DNA of 64,000 nucleotides from Hymenobacter properus (GTDB lineage Bacteria > Bacteroidota > Bacteroidia > Cytophagales > Hymenobacteraceae): NCBI RefSeq assembly GCF_015694735.1, contig NZ_JADQDP010000003.1, positions 806,001 to 870,000 on the forward strand, written 5' to 3'. Under the pieces are notes generated by a model, which did no database searches, had not been told where the DNA came from, and was given only the letters and a program-made list of their open reading frames with translations. Shown here piece by piece: positions 1-8,488 of this stretch; positions within the stretch are counted from its first letter, which is position 1, and each line of letters starts with the position of its first letter. A program made the translations under genes and the position numbers.

Positions 1-469
1 TGCCGTCTTCCCGAATCTGGTCGCCAAACACGAAATTGTCATATCCGACGCGCTGGCGGCCGTAGCTGGCGCGCAAGCCGCCGCTCAAGGCCAGCTTCTC
101 CTTAATGCGGGTGTGATAGGCATAAAGCCCGCCCACTTCGAAGCGCGTGTAGCCTATCGCGCCGGTGCGGTCCTGGTTGATGAGCAGACCCAGGGCGTGG
201 TGCTGGCCGGGCTGGTTGAGGCGCACGTCGGCCGCAGCCTGAGCCGTGACGAAAGAGCCCGCCAGCAGCGGCAGCTGGTTGCGGTAGCTCAGCGTCACGC
301 TATAGTCATCGACCAGGCCGGTGAAGGCCGGGTTGGTGTGCAGGCGCGTGGCGTAGGGCTGCGAGAAGTAAACATCCTGCCCGTGCGCGCCCAGCGCCGT
401 GCCCAGCAGCAGGGCCGGGGCCAGGCCGCGCTTCGCGGGCAGAAACAAAGAAGAAAAACGCTTGGGCAT
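1..469 (-). CDS. PorP/SprF family type IX secretion membrane protein (5'-partial view, runs off window)
   Basis: The reading frame opens with MPKRFSSLF at 469 and continues open to base 1, so at least 156 residues are visible and the C-terminus lies outside the window. After a signal peptide ending near ALGAHGQ it reads DVYFSQPYATRLHTNPAFTG, the typical start of mature PorP/SprF proteins. These are outer-membrane beta-barrel proteins that in gliding Bacteroidota work with the type IX secretion machinery or anchor its cargo. Repeated amphipathic strands follow (YRNQLPLL, HALGLLINQDRTG, GGLYAYHTRI). Its upstream neighbour on the same strand, an OmpA-like protein, ends about 95 bases earlier, an arrangement often seen for this family. 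The family call is from motif recognition; the specific paralogue cannot be assigned. Confidence 0.82.
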   Translation of the reverse strand, partial: MPKRFSSLFLPAKRGLAPALLLGTALGAHGQDVYFSQPYATRLHTNPAFTGLVDDYSVTLSYRNQLPLLAGSFVTAQAAADVRLNQPGQHHALGLLINQDRTGAIGYTRFEVGGLYAYHTRIKEKLALSGGLRASYGRQRVGYDNFVFGDQIREDG

Positions 470-564
470 AGGAACCGAAGTAACGCGGCCGGCCCCCAAA
501 ATAGTGCGGCCACCGCCGCGAAGGTACGGCCAGGGCCCGTGCGCCTACTCCAAACGGCACAGGC

Positions 565-1722
565 TCACTTTTGCAGCACTTTCACGCTGAGGCGGCGGTT
601 GCGGGCGCGGCCTACTTCGGTGGTGTTGGGCGCGATGGCGTAGTTGCGGCCGTAACCGCGGGCTTCGATGCGGCTGGGGCTGATGCCCATGTCGACGAGG
701 CTGGCCCAAGCCGTGCGGGCCCGGGCCTCGCTGAGCTGCTTATTTACCTTGTAGGTGCCGGTGCTGTCGGTGTAGCCGCCAAGCTTGATGCGCGCCGTGG
801 GATAGGCCCGCAGCAGGCTGGCAATGTTGCGCAGCTGGCCCATCGATTCGGGCGTGAGCGTGGCCTTGCCGGGCGTGAAAAACACGCGGTCAAAGTTGTA
901 CCAACCGTTGGTCAGGTCCATGGTGTCGACCTGGGCGGCGGGGTTGGTCAGGAAACGGTACAGGTTGCTCTCGGTCGAGTTGATGCCCACGCCCGAAATG
1001 GTGCCGCCATCGGCCAGCTTCAGGGTGGTGAGCGCACCGGTTTCGTACACGTAGTCGCCGGTTTTGGCATCGAAATGGCCCGGCACAACGGGGTCGTGGG
1101 CCTTTTTGGGACCGGTGGAGCGGGTGCTTGGGTATCGCCGGTAGCGCGCGGCAGCCGGCGCATGTGCTGCGGCCGGGGGCGCGGCGGCTGGCGGGCTTGC
1201 GGCCCGAGTTGCGCCGCCCGCGGAAGTTGTGCCTGCCGACATGGCTGCTGAGGAAGACGACCCGGTTCCCCCGGTGCGCGTCGTAATGTAAACCGGCCCG
1301 CCCACCACGCTTTCCGGGGCCAGGCTTTCGGTAACGGCCGCTTCGGGAGCCGCTTTGTCGTCGCGTCCGGCGCGGTTTTTTGCGCTGGTAAGCCGGCTGA
1401 GCGTGACGGTGAAATTGGCCGTTTTTCCATTTTCCAAAAAGATGCTTTCCAGCGTCTGCGAGTTGAAGCCACCCTCGCCCACTTGCATGAGGTAGGGCCC
1501 GCCGGCCTGCAGGTTGGAAATTACAAAGCGCCCGGAAGCATTGGAGGCTGCCGCGTAGCGTGTGCCCGACGGCACGTGAATGACGGTGATGGCCGCCCCT
1601 GACAGCGCCCTGCGGTCGTCGGATTGCACGTTGCCCGTCAGGCTCATGGGAGCCACCTGGGCTAATACTGGACCAGCTGCCAGCACCATGAAAACAGATA
1701 AGGAAGTAGTAAAGCGCTTCAT
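565..1722 (-). CDS. OmpA-family protein with N-terminal carboxypeptidase-regulatory-like domain
   Basis: The product is about 385 residues when started at the Met of MKRFTTSLSVF, which gives a clean signal peptide ending VLAQ. A more upstream Met at 1791 would put 23 hydrophobic residues before it and overlap the -7 box. Residues about 25-110 form a carboxypeptidase-regulatory-like beta-sandwich (LTGNVQSDDRRALSGAAI). An Ala/Pro/Ser-rich linker follows, and then an OmpA C-terminal peptidoglycan-binding domain (FDRVFFTPGKATLTPESM, LGGYTDSTG, LSEARARTAW, GYGRNYAI). Such proteins tether the outer membrane to peptidoglycan. Placement just upstream of a PorP/SprF gene matches PorE-like partners of the T9SS, but that link is inference. 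Confidence 0.85.
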   Translation of the reverse strand: MKRFTTSLSVFMVLAAGPVLAQVAPMSLTGNVQSDDRRALSGAAITVIHVPSGTRYAAASNASGRFVISNLQAGGPYLMQVGEGGFNSQTLESIFLENGKTANFTVTLSRLTSAKNRAGRDDKAAPEAAVTESLAPESVVGGPVYITTRTGGTGSSSSAAMSAGTTSAGGATRAASPPAAAPPAAAHAPAAARYRRYPSTRSTGPKKAHDPVVPGHFDAKTGDYVYETGALTTLKLADGGTISGVGINSTESNLYRFLTNPAAQVDTMDLTNGWYNFDRVFFTPGKATLTPESMGQLRNIASLLRAYPTARIKLGGYTDSTGTYKVNKQLSEARARTAWASLVDMGISPSRIEARGYGRNYAIAPNTTEVGRARNRRLSVKVLQK

Positions 1723-1769
1723 GATAGCAATAAGAGCAACAATCCGAATGATGACACCAGACAAGTGTG

Positions 1770-1777
1770 CAAATATA
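1770..1777 (-). promoter_or_regulatory. Candidate -7 box (TATATTTG) for the OmpA-like gene
   Basis: Read on the minus strand the octamer is TATATTTG, matching the Bacteroidota -7 consensus TAnnTTTG, 47 bases before the chosen ATG at 1722. No convincing -33 TTTG is visible. Its location supports the shorter start. Confidence 0.45.
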
Positions 1778-2088
1778 ACTTGGAAAATCACCTATGAAAA
1801 TTCTTGAATTATATATGACTTATTCGATGTAGTCAGGTGGCTTATCGAACAGTTGCTTTGAAGGAGGCCATGCGCCCTAGATGATGGCCATTGGCATCAT
1901 GTCAAAAACAATAAGGCGAGCAGTATTGGTAAGTAAGCTGTTCATTAGGCACCAATTTGCATGCGTGTGCTGTAAAAGGCTAAAGCATAACTTGGTTTGA
2001 ATAAGCCTACAGAACACCTTTTGCTGAAACCCGCTGTTGGGAGAGCGAATCGTGCTTTTCTGTGAAAAAGGCAGCCGGGCGGGCCGTC

Positions 2089-2096
2089 TATCTTTG
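2089..2096 (+). promoter_or_regulatory. Candidate -7 box (TATCTTTG) for the AsmA-like gene
   Basis: TATCTTTG matches the Bacteroidota -7 consensus TAnnTTTG and sits 26 bases before the ATG at 2123. The -33 element is weak or absent. Confidence 0.5.
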
Positions 2097-2122
2097 TCTG
2101 GAATACCTTATTAGCTTTTGCC

Positions 2123-5100
2123 ATGCGGAAAATTTTGTTGGGAGTAGGTGTGTTTTTGGTGGTACTGGTGCTGGCGGTGGTGGCCGCGCCCTTTTTATTT
2201 AAGGACAAGCTGCGGGCACTAGCTGATAAGCAGATAGCTCAGCGCGTGCGGGCCCAGGTGCAGTACGACCCGGCCAACATCGGCGTGAGCGTGCTCCACT
2301 CCTTCCCCGATTTAACGCTCGACATCAGGGACCTGCGCGTGATTGGGCTCGACTCGTTCAGCCGCGATACGCTGGCCTACCTGCCCAACCTGCGGGTGGG
2401 CTTGGACGTGATGACAGTGATTAAAGGCGAGGAAATCAAGATTAACAGCGTGGAGCTGGAGCGGCCCGACTTGAGCCTGCGCCGCCTGAAAAGCGGCCGG
2501 GCCAACTGGGACGTGATGATTTCAGATTCGGCCGCCGCAGCCAAAGGCCAGGACACCAGCCAGGTGAGTTTGGCCATTAAGGGCTGGAAAATGACCGACG
2601 GCCACCTGCGCTACGAAGACCTGACCCTGCCCTTCCGCATGGAGGCGCGCGGTGTGAACCACAGCGGTAGCGGCGACTTTGCCAGCAATGTGTTCGACAT
2701 GACCTCCAAAACCACAGCGGCCGACCTCGACATGACCTACGGCGGCGTGGCCTATGTGACCGACAAGCAGCTCGACGCCGACGTGACCTTGAACATGGAT
2801 TTGAACAAGAACCTCTACACGTTCAAAGACAACAAGATTAAGCTCAACGATTTCCCGTTCAGCTTCGCGGGCGCCATCGGGCTGCCGAATGCCACGGACA
2901 TTACCTACGACATCACTTTTAAGGCGCTGGAAACGGATTTCAAAACCCTGCTCAGCCTGGTGCCGGGCGTATTTACCGAGAAGTTTAAGAACATCGAAAC
3001 CAGCGGCAAGGTGGCGTTTGATGGTTACGCCAAGGGCACGCAGACGGCCACCACCCTGCCCGGCTACGGCGTGAACCTGGTGGTGACCAACGGCCGCTTC
3101 AAGTACCCCGACCTGCCGCGCGAGGCCAAGAACATCAACCTCAAGATGAAGGTGGATAACCCCACGGGCGTGACCAACGACGTGAAGGTCAATATCCCGC
3201 AGTTTCATCTCGACCTCGGGCCTGACCCGGTGGACGGCAACGTGGCCATCGACGGCCTGAACCCGATGAAGGTAGACGGCCGCGTGAAAGCCAACGTGAA
3301 CCTGGCCGAGGCCCTGAAAGTGTACCCGGTGAAGGACCTGAACATGCGTGGGCAGTTCTTCGTGGACGGCACAGCCAAGGGCACCTATTCCAAGACGCAG
3401 ATGCCGGTGGTGAATGCGGCCATCCGCCTCACGAATGGCTACGTGAAATCGGCCAAATTCCCGGCCCCGATTGAGAACATCAACCTCAGCGGCACGGTGG
3501 TGAACACCACCGGCCAGGTGAACGACACGCAGATAAACCTGCCGCAGTTTCGGATGGTGCTGGAGGGCGAGCCGCTGGAAGGCCGCCTCACGGCGCACAA
3601 CATCGACAAGCCGGTGTTCGACACCAACGTGCGCGGCACGGTGGACTTGACCAAGATTACCAAGATTTTCCCGCTGGAGGGTATGACCGTGACCGGGCGC
3701 GTGTCGGGCGACATTGCCGCCAAGGGCAACATGGCCGACGTGGAAGCCGGCCGCTACCAGAACGTGGTGGCCAGCGGCACGGTGAAAGCCAACAATGTGA
3801 CCTACAAGAGCAAGGACCTGCCGCAGGGGGTGAAAATCAGCAGCGGCACGGCCACCTTCAACAACAACCAGATTGCGCTGCAAAGCCTGAACGGCACGGC
3901 CGGTAGCTCCGATTTCGCGGCCTCGGGCACGGTGAGCAACTACCTGGGCTACCTGTTCACGCCGGGGCAGTCGTTGAAAGGCAACCTGACGGTGAATTCG
4001 CGCAACTTCAACGTGAACGAGTGGATGGTGGACGAGGTATCGGCCAAGCCCACGGTGGCCAGCACCGGCGGCAAGGCCCCGGCCAAGGCCGAGGGCGTGC
4101 TGCAGATTCCCAAATTCTTTGACCTAGTGCTGAACAGCCACGTCGACAACGTGACCTACGACAACTTGAAGCTGACCAATGCCCAGGGCTCGGTGGCGGT
4201 GAACGACCAGACGGCCACGCTCAAGAACATGACGTTCAACACCCTGGGCGCTACGTTTGGCACCACGGGCAGCTACAGCAGCAAGAACCTGGCCCACCCC
4301 AAATTCAACTTTGGGCTGAACATCAAAGACCTGAATTTCCAGAAGGCTTTTTCGGCGTTTAACACCATCAAGACGCTGGTGCCGCTGGCCAGCCAGGTAG
4401 AGGGCGTGTTCGGCACCAACTTCAGCGTGAGCGGCGAGATGGGAGCCGACATGATGCCGAACCTGGCCACGCTGAGCGGCAAGGGCATTTTCGACGTGGT
4501 GCGAGCGGCCATCAACCAGAGTGAGGTAATGACCAAAATTGCCAGCCTGACCACGCTGCCTGAATTGAAAACGCTGGTGGTGGTAGACAAGAAAATACAG
4601 GCCAACCTCGTGGACGGCAACCTCGTGGTGCAGCCCTTCGACGTGACCATCGGCGACGTGAAAATGACCCTGGGCGGCCAGAACAGCCTCACCGGGGCGC
4701 TGGCCTATGTCACGGCCATCAACACGCCCACGGGCAAGCTCGGCAACGCCCTCAACAGCAAGCTTACCCAACTCACGGGCGTGCAGAACATCCAGGGCAC
4801 CGACCGCGTGACGCTGGGCCTCAACATCGGCGGCACGGTGAAGGCGCCGGTGGTGAAGCTCACGAGCGGCAGCATGAAGGACCAGGGCAAAACGCTGGTG
4901 AAAAACGTGGCCAAGCAGAAAGCGCTCGACCTGCTGGGCGTGAAGCCCCGCGCCATCTCCAAGGAAGACAGCATCCGCCGTGCCGGCCAAACGGAAGAAG
5001 AGGCCGCTCGTCAGGCCGAGCTCGATAAAAAGCAACAGCGCATCGATGCTGCCAATAAGGCCAAGGAACAGCTGTCCAAAAGCTTCAACAACCTCTTTGG

Positions 5101-5152
5101 CAAACCCAAGGCCAAGCCCAAACCCGTGGAACCGGCTGATTCGGTGAAGTAG
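2123..5152 (+). CDS. AsmA-like inner-membrane-anchored protein
   Basis: This 1009-residue protein begins MRKILLGVGVF, with a single N-terminal transmembrane segment (about residues 4-24). A long periplasmic body of repetitive beta-strand units follows, with recurring patterns such as VDGNVAIDG, NINLSGTV and LPQFRM. The AsmA-like C-terminal region includes TPTGKLGNALNSKL and GGTVKAPVVKL. The last 60 residues are charged, Lys/Glu/Pro-rich and probably coiled. AsmA/TamB/YhdP relatives form long hydrophobic grooves thought to carry phospholipid between the membranes. The size suits a bridge-like protein. The gene stands alone, with a promoter box before it and a hairpin after it. Confidence 0.85.
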   Translation: MRKILLGVGVFLVVLVLAVVAAPFLFKDKLRALADKQIAQRVRAQVQYDPANIGVSVLHSFPDLTLDIRDLRVIGLDSFSRDTLAYLPNLRVGLDVMTVIKGEEIKINSVELERPDLSLRRLKSGRANWDVMISDSAAAAKGQDTSQVSLAIKGWKMTDGHLRYEDLTLPFRMEARGVNHSGSGDFASNVFDMTSKTTAADLDMTYGGVAYVTDKQLDADVTLNMDLNKNLYTFKDNKIKLNDFPFSFAGAIGLPNATDITYDITFKALETDFKTLLSLVPGVFTEKFKNIETSGKVAFDGYAKGTQTATTLPGYGVNLVVTNGRFKYPDLPREAKNINLKMKVDNPTGVTNDVKVNIPQFHLDLGPDPVDGNVAIDGLNPMKVDGRVKANVNLAEALKVYPVKDLNMRGQFFVDGTAKGTYSKTQMPVVNAAIRLTNGYVKSAKFPAPIENINLSGTVVNTTGQVNDTQINLPQFRMVLEGEPLEGRLTAHNIDKPVFDTNVRGTVDLTKITKIFPLEGMTVTGRVSGDIAAKGNMADVEAGRYQNVVASGTVKANNVTYKSKDLPQGVKISSGTATFNNNQIALQSLNGTAGSSDFAASGTVSNYLGYLFTPGQSLKGNLTVNSRNFNVNEWMVDEVSAKPTVASTGGKAPAKAEGVLQIPKFFDLVLNSHVDNVTYDNLKLTNAQGSVAVNDQTATLKNMTFNTLGATFGTTGSYSSKNLAHPKFNFGLNIKDLNFQKAFSAFNTIKTLVPLASQVEGVFGTNFSVSGEMGADMMPNLATLSGKGIFDVVRAAINQSEVMTKIASLTTLPELKTLVVVDKKIQANLVDGNLVVQPFDVTIGDVKMTLGGQNSLTGALAYVTAINTPTGKLGNALNSKLTQLTGVQNIQGTDRVTLGLNIGGTVKAPVVKLTSGSMKDQGKTLVKNVAKQKALDLLGVKPRAISKEDSIRRAGQTEEEAARQAELDKKQQRIDAANKAKEQLSKSFNNLFGKPKAKPKPVEPADSVK

Positions 5153-5200
5153 TTGGATTGACCCAATAAAGGCCTGTTTTGGCAATATTGTTGAAAGCAG

Positions 5201-5235
5201 CGGCCCGGCAACCTCTTGGTTGACCGGGCCGTTTC
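5201..5235 (+). terminator. Hairpin terminator after the AsmA-like gene
   Basis: CGGCCCGG pairs with CCGGGCCG, extended by CAACC/GGTTG with one bulge and a TCTT loop. It is followed by a short T run. It lies 48 bases past the AsmA stop. Confidence 0.55.
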
Positions 5236-5267
5236 ATGCCCCATCATAGGCCTAATTATCCATTTTT

Positions 5268-6065
5268 ATGAAAATCACACGTTTTTTACCTTACGCCGCT
5301 GCGGCCCTGTTGGGCTTGGCGAGCTGCTCTAAATCGGATGACTCGTCGGCCGGCATGTCTAAATTTGAAGTGCGCCTGACCGACGCGCCCGGTGACTACA
5401 AAGCCGTGAACCTGGACGTGCAGCAAGTGCAGGTGCACGTGAGCGACGACGATAAAGAAGAAGGCTGGCAGAACCTGAGCCTCATCCGGCCGGGCATCTA
5501 CAACGTGATGGATTACACCAACGGCAACTCGGCCCTGCTCACCAGCGCCGACTTCCCGGCCGGTAAAATCTCGCAAATCCGCCTCATCCTCGGCAACAAC
5601 AACACCCTGACGCTGCGCGACGGCACCGTGAAGCCTCTGAAAACGCCCAGCGGCCAGCAGTCCGGCGTAAAGCTGAAAATTGACGCCGTGCTGGTGCGTG
5701 ACGTGACCTACCAGCTGGTGCTTGACTTTGACGTGGCCAAATCCATCGTGGCCCGTGGCAACGGCGACTACAACCTCAAGCCCGTTATCCGGACCGTCAC
5801 GACGGCCGTGGCCGGCGGCATCCGCGGCACCGTAACGCCCGCTGCGGCCAAGCCGCTGGTGCTGGCCATCCGCACTTCCGTGACGCCCAACGACACGCTC
5901 AGCACCACGGCCGATGCTCTTGGCGGCTTCCTCATTCGCGCCGTGCCGGCCGGTACCTACCGCGTCGAATTCCAGACGGCCCTCCCCTATCACAACGCCA
6001 CCCGCACCGGCGTGAACGTGACCAACGACCAGATTACCGACCTGGGCTCGGTGAGCGTTCAGTAG
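5268..6065 (+). CDS. DUF4382 domain lipoprotein
   Basis: This is a 265-residue predicted lipoprotein with the lipobox GLASC (Cys20). Residues about 31-175 read FEVRLTDAPGDYKAVNLDV and YNVMDYTNG, then QIRLILGNNNTLTL, the signature of DUF4382. These secreted or surface proteins of unknown biochemical role are common in Bacteroidota. The last 80 residues (GIRGTVTPAAAK, GGFLIRAVPAGTYRVEF) form a carboxypeptidase-regulatory/prealbumin-like fold, the usual partner domain. It is probably monocistronic and is followed by a long hairpin repeat. Confidence 0.85.
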   Translation: MKITRFLPYAAAALLGLASCSKSDDSSAGMSKFEVRLTDAPGDYKAVNLDVQQVQVHVSDDDKEEGWQNLSLIRPGIYNVMDYTNGNSALLTSADFPAGKISQIRLILGNNNTLTLRDGTVKPLKTPSGQQSGVKLKIDAVLVRDVTYQLVLDFDVAKSIVARGNGDYNLKPVIRTVTTAVAGGIRGTVTPAAAKPLVLAIRTSVTPNDTLSTTADALGGFLIRAVPAGTYRVEFQTALPYHNATRTGVNVTNDQITDLGSVSVQ

Positions 6066-6078
6066 GGCCTGTTTAAAC

Positions 6079-6191
6079 AAAACAAAACCGTTGTCATCCT
6101 GAGCGCAGCGAAGGACCTTATCGCGTCAGAATCATTTGTTCTAGCGTGATAAGGTCCTTCGCTGCGCTCAGGATGACAACGGTTTTGTTTT
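6079..6191. repeat. Long hairpin repeat, copy 1 (REP/MITE-like)
   Basis: Perfect 44-base inverted arms (6079-6122 and 6148-6191) flank a 25-base loop. The core GTCATCCTGAGCGCAGCG with GAAGGACCTT recurs at 19333, 26081 and 35121. It sits between the convergent DUF4382 and thioredoxin-like genes, so it may also act as a terminator. Confidence 0.9.
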
Positions 6192-6213
6192 TCTAGCTTG
6201 GCCGTTGGGCAGG

Positions 6214-6846
6214 CTAGAATTTTTTCAGGTTGTGCAGCAGCGTCACCAGCTCGTGCTGGGTGCTGAGGGTGCGGTCCTGGGCGTACCAGGTGTGCAGCTG
6301 GGTGGCAAAGTCCTCGTAGGAAACGCCCTCTGCCTTGAGGCGGTTGAACAGCTCCTGGGCCGGGGCCGGGCGCGGGCCCCAGGTGCCGGCTTCCTTCAGC
6401 GTGTCGGTGCAAAGGGCCACGAGCTTGGGAATGGAGCGGCCGCCGTTGGTGAGGTAGCGGTCCATGAGGTCGAGGTTTTCGTCGCGCAGCACGTAGCGCG
6501 TGCTGATTTTGCCTTGGCTGGCGCGGGCCACAGCCTCCAGCACGGGCACAATCTGGGCGGCGTCGCCGCACCAGCCCTCCGTGATGATGAGCCACTCGTA
6601 GCCCCGGTCCAGTTGGTCGAGGGCTCGTTGCAGCTCGGGCAGCAGCTCCACGGTTTTGTCGAGGCGCTGCATGCGCTTGAGGTTCAGACGCGCATACTGA
6701 ATGATTTGCTCCGACTGGTTGGGTCCGGTGGTCCGGTTCTCGGCCATCAGCTCGTCCAGGAGCTGGCGGTAGGCGGCGTAGGAATACGACTGGTTGAGCC
6801 GTTCGGCGGAAAGAACCGGCGCGGCCGTTGCCTGGGTTTCGGTCAT
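6214..6846 (-). CDS. Thioredoxin-like fold protein with single-cysteine WCGD motif
   Basis: This 210-residue protein has no signal peptide. An N-terminal helical region of about 80 residues (ending QRALDQLDRGYEW) precedes LIITEGWCGDAAQIVPVLE, a thioredoxin-like active-site loop in which the second cysteine of CxxC is missing (Cys93, then G-D-A). The cis-Pro strand appears as GRSIPKLVAL. Proteins of this type are annotated as thioredoxin family in Bacteroidota. With one active cysteine a classical dithiol reduction is unlikely, so a monothiol or binding role is inferred. It stands alone, flanked by a hairpin repeat and the DinB terminator. Confidence 0.75.
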   Translation of the reverse strand: MTETQATAAPVLSAERLNQSYSYAAYRQLLDELMAENRTTGPNQSEQIIQYARLNLKRMQRLDKTVELLPELQRALDQLDRGYEWLIITEGWCGDAAQIVPVLEAVARASQGKISTRYVLRDENLDLMDRYLTNGGRSIPKLVALCTDTLKEAGTWGPRPAPAQELFNRLKAEGVSYEDFATQLHTWYAQDRTLSTQHELVTLLHNLKKF

Positions 6847-6880
6847 GGCTAACAGATGATTGGCGGGTGGGTAGGACCAA

Positions 6881-6908
6881 AAAACCCTCCCGGGACCGGA
6901 AGGGTTTT
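6881..6908 (-). terminator. Terminator after the DinB-like gene
   Basis: AAAACCCT...AGGGTTTT arms with inner CCGG/CCGG pairing are followed on the minus strand by a T run. It lies 33 bases past the DinB stop. Confidence 0.7.
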
Positions 6909-6940
6909 CAAGAAACGTAAATGAAACAGTGCTGGTGCGC

Positions 6941-7438
6941 TTACAGGCTGGGCACAGCCGCTTGGGCGGCCGCGCTCAGCTCGCGGCAGTAGGTGATGAA
7001 GTCGGAGTTGACGGGCCCGAAGCCGTGGTCGCGCAGGCGGGTGGCTACCTGGGCGCGGTGGTAGCTGGCGTGCACCACCGCGTGGGTCAGGATGTCGTGC
7101 ACCATGCTGTCGTAGCTGTTGCCCAAGGAGTTGGTATAGGAAATCAGGCGCTGCAGCTCGGTTTCGTCGGCGTGCACCATCAGCTGGTGCAAAGCTTCTG
7201 AGGTTTGCTCGTGCAGGCGGTGGATGGTGGGCAGGTCGTGCTCCTGCCACACTTTTACAGGCTGGGGCTGGCCGCCGATGCGCGAAATCCAGATGGCCTG
7301 GGCGTTGAGCACGTGGCTGAACAGGCGCAGCACCACGGTCGGAATTTCCTGGCCACTGGCCGCAATTTCATCGAGGCGCTGCAGGACCGTTTCGTTGGCC
7401 CACACGTTGAAAGCGCCGAGTTTTTCTAAAGTATTCAT
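6941..7438 (-). CDS. DinB family protein
   Basis: This is a 165-residue protein when started at MNTLEKLGAFNVWANE. The longer frame adds 25 residues that fall in an intergenic repeat. The pattern (W-A-N start, LFSHVLNAQAIWISRI, then VVHASYHRAQVATRLRDHG) fits the DinB/YfiT four-helix bundle, with His residues placed to bind a metal. Members act as thiol-dependent transferases or are uncharacterised. The substrate is unknown here. Confidence 0.8.
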   Translation of the reverse strand: MNTLEKLGAFNVWANETVLQRLDEIAASGQEIPTVVLRLFSHVLNAQAIWISRIGGQPQPVKVWQEHDLPTIHRLHEQTSEALHQLMVHADETELQRLISYTNSLGNSYDSMVHDILTHAVVHASYHRAQVATRLRDHGFGPVNSDFITYCRELSAAAQAAVPSL

Positions 7439-7447
7439 ATCAATAGT

Positions 7448-7535
7448 GTTGAGTTTTGAATGCTGAGGGTTGAATTTGAAATGATGAGCTCTGAAGACAT
7501 AGCAACTCAACATTCAACACTCAACCCTCAGCACT
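7448..7535. repeat. Imperfect inverted repeat upstream of DinB
   Basis: TGCTGAGGGTTGA near 7460 is repeated inverted near 7520 (TCAACCCTCAGCA), with further GTTGAGT/ACTCAAC matches around it. It fills the gap between DinB and the next gene and looks like a small intergenic hairpin element. Confidence 0.55.
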
Positions 7536-7538
7536 TCA

Positions 7539-7994
7539 TTACCGCGGGTCTTGCCACACCAGTTTTTCGTTGGTTTTACGTTTGTCAAAGTCCGGGCACT
7601 TGCCGTCGCCTTTGCCGGTGATGCCGCCGTCGGGCTGGCAAATGAGCTTGCCCTGCGTGTCGTACACGTTAGAGTATTGGTCGCAGCACGGAGCCGAGAT
7701 GTAATACACTTTCCGGCCCTCGTAGTCGTAACGCAGGATGCGGGTGATGGGGTTGCGCTTGCGCTCGGCCAGCACCTCGGCAATGCGGGCCTTCAGCCAC
7801 GGCGGGCGCGCGGTGGTGTCCGACTCGGCTACGCGGGCGGGCACGGGGTCCACGGTATTAGCACTGGTGGGCGCGGGTGTGGACGGGCCGTTTACCTGGC
7901 CGTTTTCGGGCGGCGTGGTGGGCGTGGTCACGCTCACCTGCTGGGGAGCGCAGGCGGTGGTCAGCAACAAGGCGGCGAAGGAAAGCAGGCGCAT
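7539..7994 (-). CDS. Small lipoprotein, probable DUF6970-type
   Basis: This is a 151-residue predicted lipoprotein started at MRLLSFAALLLTTAC, with the lipobox TTAC. A longer frame begins 21 residues earlier with a sequence unlike a signal peptide. A Thr/Pro-rich spacer (about residues 20-60) leads to a compact domain with PITRILRYDYEGRKVYYI and then APCCDQYSNVYD, ICQPDGGITGKGDGKCPDF. The conserved CC, C and C suggest disulfides or a small binding site. I associate this pattern with DUF6970 from memory. No function is known. Confidence 0.7.
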   Translation of the reverse strand: MRLLSFAALLLTTACAPQQVSVTTPTTPPENGQVNGPSTPAPTSANTVDPVPARVAESDTTARPPWLKARIAEVLAERKRNPITRILRYDYEGRKVYYISAPCCDQYSNVYDTQGKLICQPDGGITGKGDGKCPDFDKRKTNEKLVWQDPR

Positions 7995-8086
7995 AAGCTC
8001 GAAGAAAAAGAAACGGCTGACGCTAATACGGCCAGACCGGCTATGGTTACGCCGCACGCGGGCAATGGTTCAGGTCGGGACGGGGG

Positions 8087-8488
8087 TTATAGCACCAACA
8101 GCCGCGGAACGAACACCAGCCCGCCCACCACCAGCGCCCCCAGCGCCGCCAGCAGCACAGCGGCGGCGGCCACGTCCTTGGCTTTGCCGGCCAGCACGTG
8201 GTAATCGGGCGAGGCCAAATCGGTGAGGGCTTCAATGGCCGTATTCATCAGCTCCGCCGACCACACGCAGGCCACCGAAATGGCTACCAGTGCCCATTCC
8301 AGGCGCGAAATGCCGTAGTAAAAGCCCAGGCCGATAACCACCACCGTAGCGAAGGCGTGGAAGCGCAAATGCACCTCCGAGCGCAGCGCGGCCCACACCC
8401 CCCGAAAGGCGTGGCCAAAGCTGGCCACGCGCCGCCGCCACAGGCCCTCGGGGGGCCGCAGCCGGTTAGGAACTGGGGGCTCAGCCAC
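8087..8488 (-). CDS. dgkA: Diacylglycerol/undecaprenol kinase family (DgkA-like)
   Basis: This is a 133-residue integral membrane protein. The best start is the GTG at 8488, which overlaps the stop of the upstream acetyltransferase by eight bases, since no ATG fits. The protein reads FGHAFRGVWAALRSEVHLRFHAF and then shows three membrane helices. The diagnostic ELMNTAIEALTDL holds the catalytic Glu and the NTA metal/ATP motif, and AGKAKDVAAAAVLL follows. In Gram-positive-type and Bacteroidota members the enzyme phosphorylates undecaprenol or diacylglycerol to recycle lipid carriers. It is translationally coupled to the GNAT gene. Confidence 0.88.
   Translation of the reverse strand: MAEPPVPNRLRPPEGLWRRRVASFGHAFRGVWAALRSEVHLRFHAFATVVVIGLGFYYGISRLEWALVAISVACVWSAELMNTAIEALTDLASPDYHVLAGKAKDVAAAAVLLAALGALVVGGLVFVPRLLVL

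Larger units (their letters stand above)
1723..2122. other. Divergent intergenic region, 400 bp
   Basis: This stretch separates the divergent OmpA-like and AsmA-like genes. Its left part is AT-rich. I see a TAnnTTTG -7 box for each direction (annotated separately) and no credible gene. A short minus-strand open frame at 1945-2208 overlaps the AsmA start and has no family resemblance. Confidence 0.6.

Noticed and set aside
1945..2208. Minus-strand frame overlapping the AsmA start
   Set aside because: It covers a promoter box and the coding start of a solid gene, with a low-complexity N-terminus.
2522..3883. 453-codon minus-strand frame inside the AsmA-like gene
   Set aside because: Shadow frame; valine/histidine-rich nonsense with no start signal, while the plus frame is a full AsmA-like protein.
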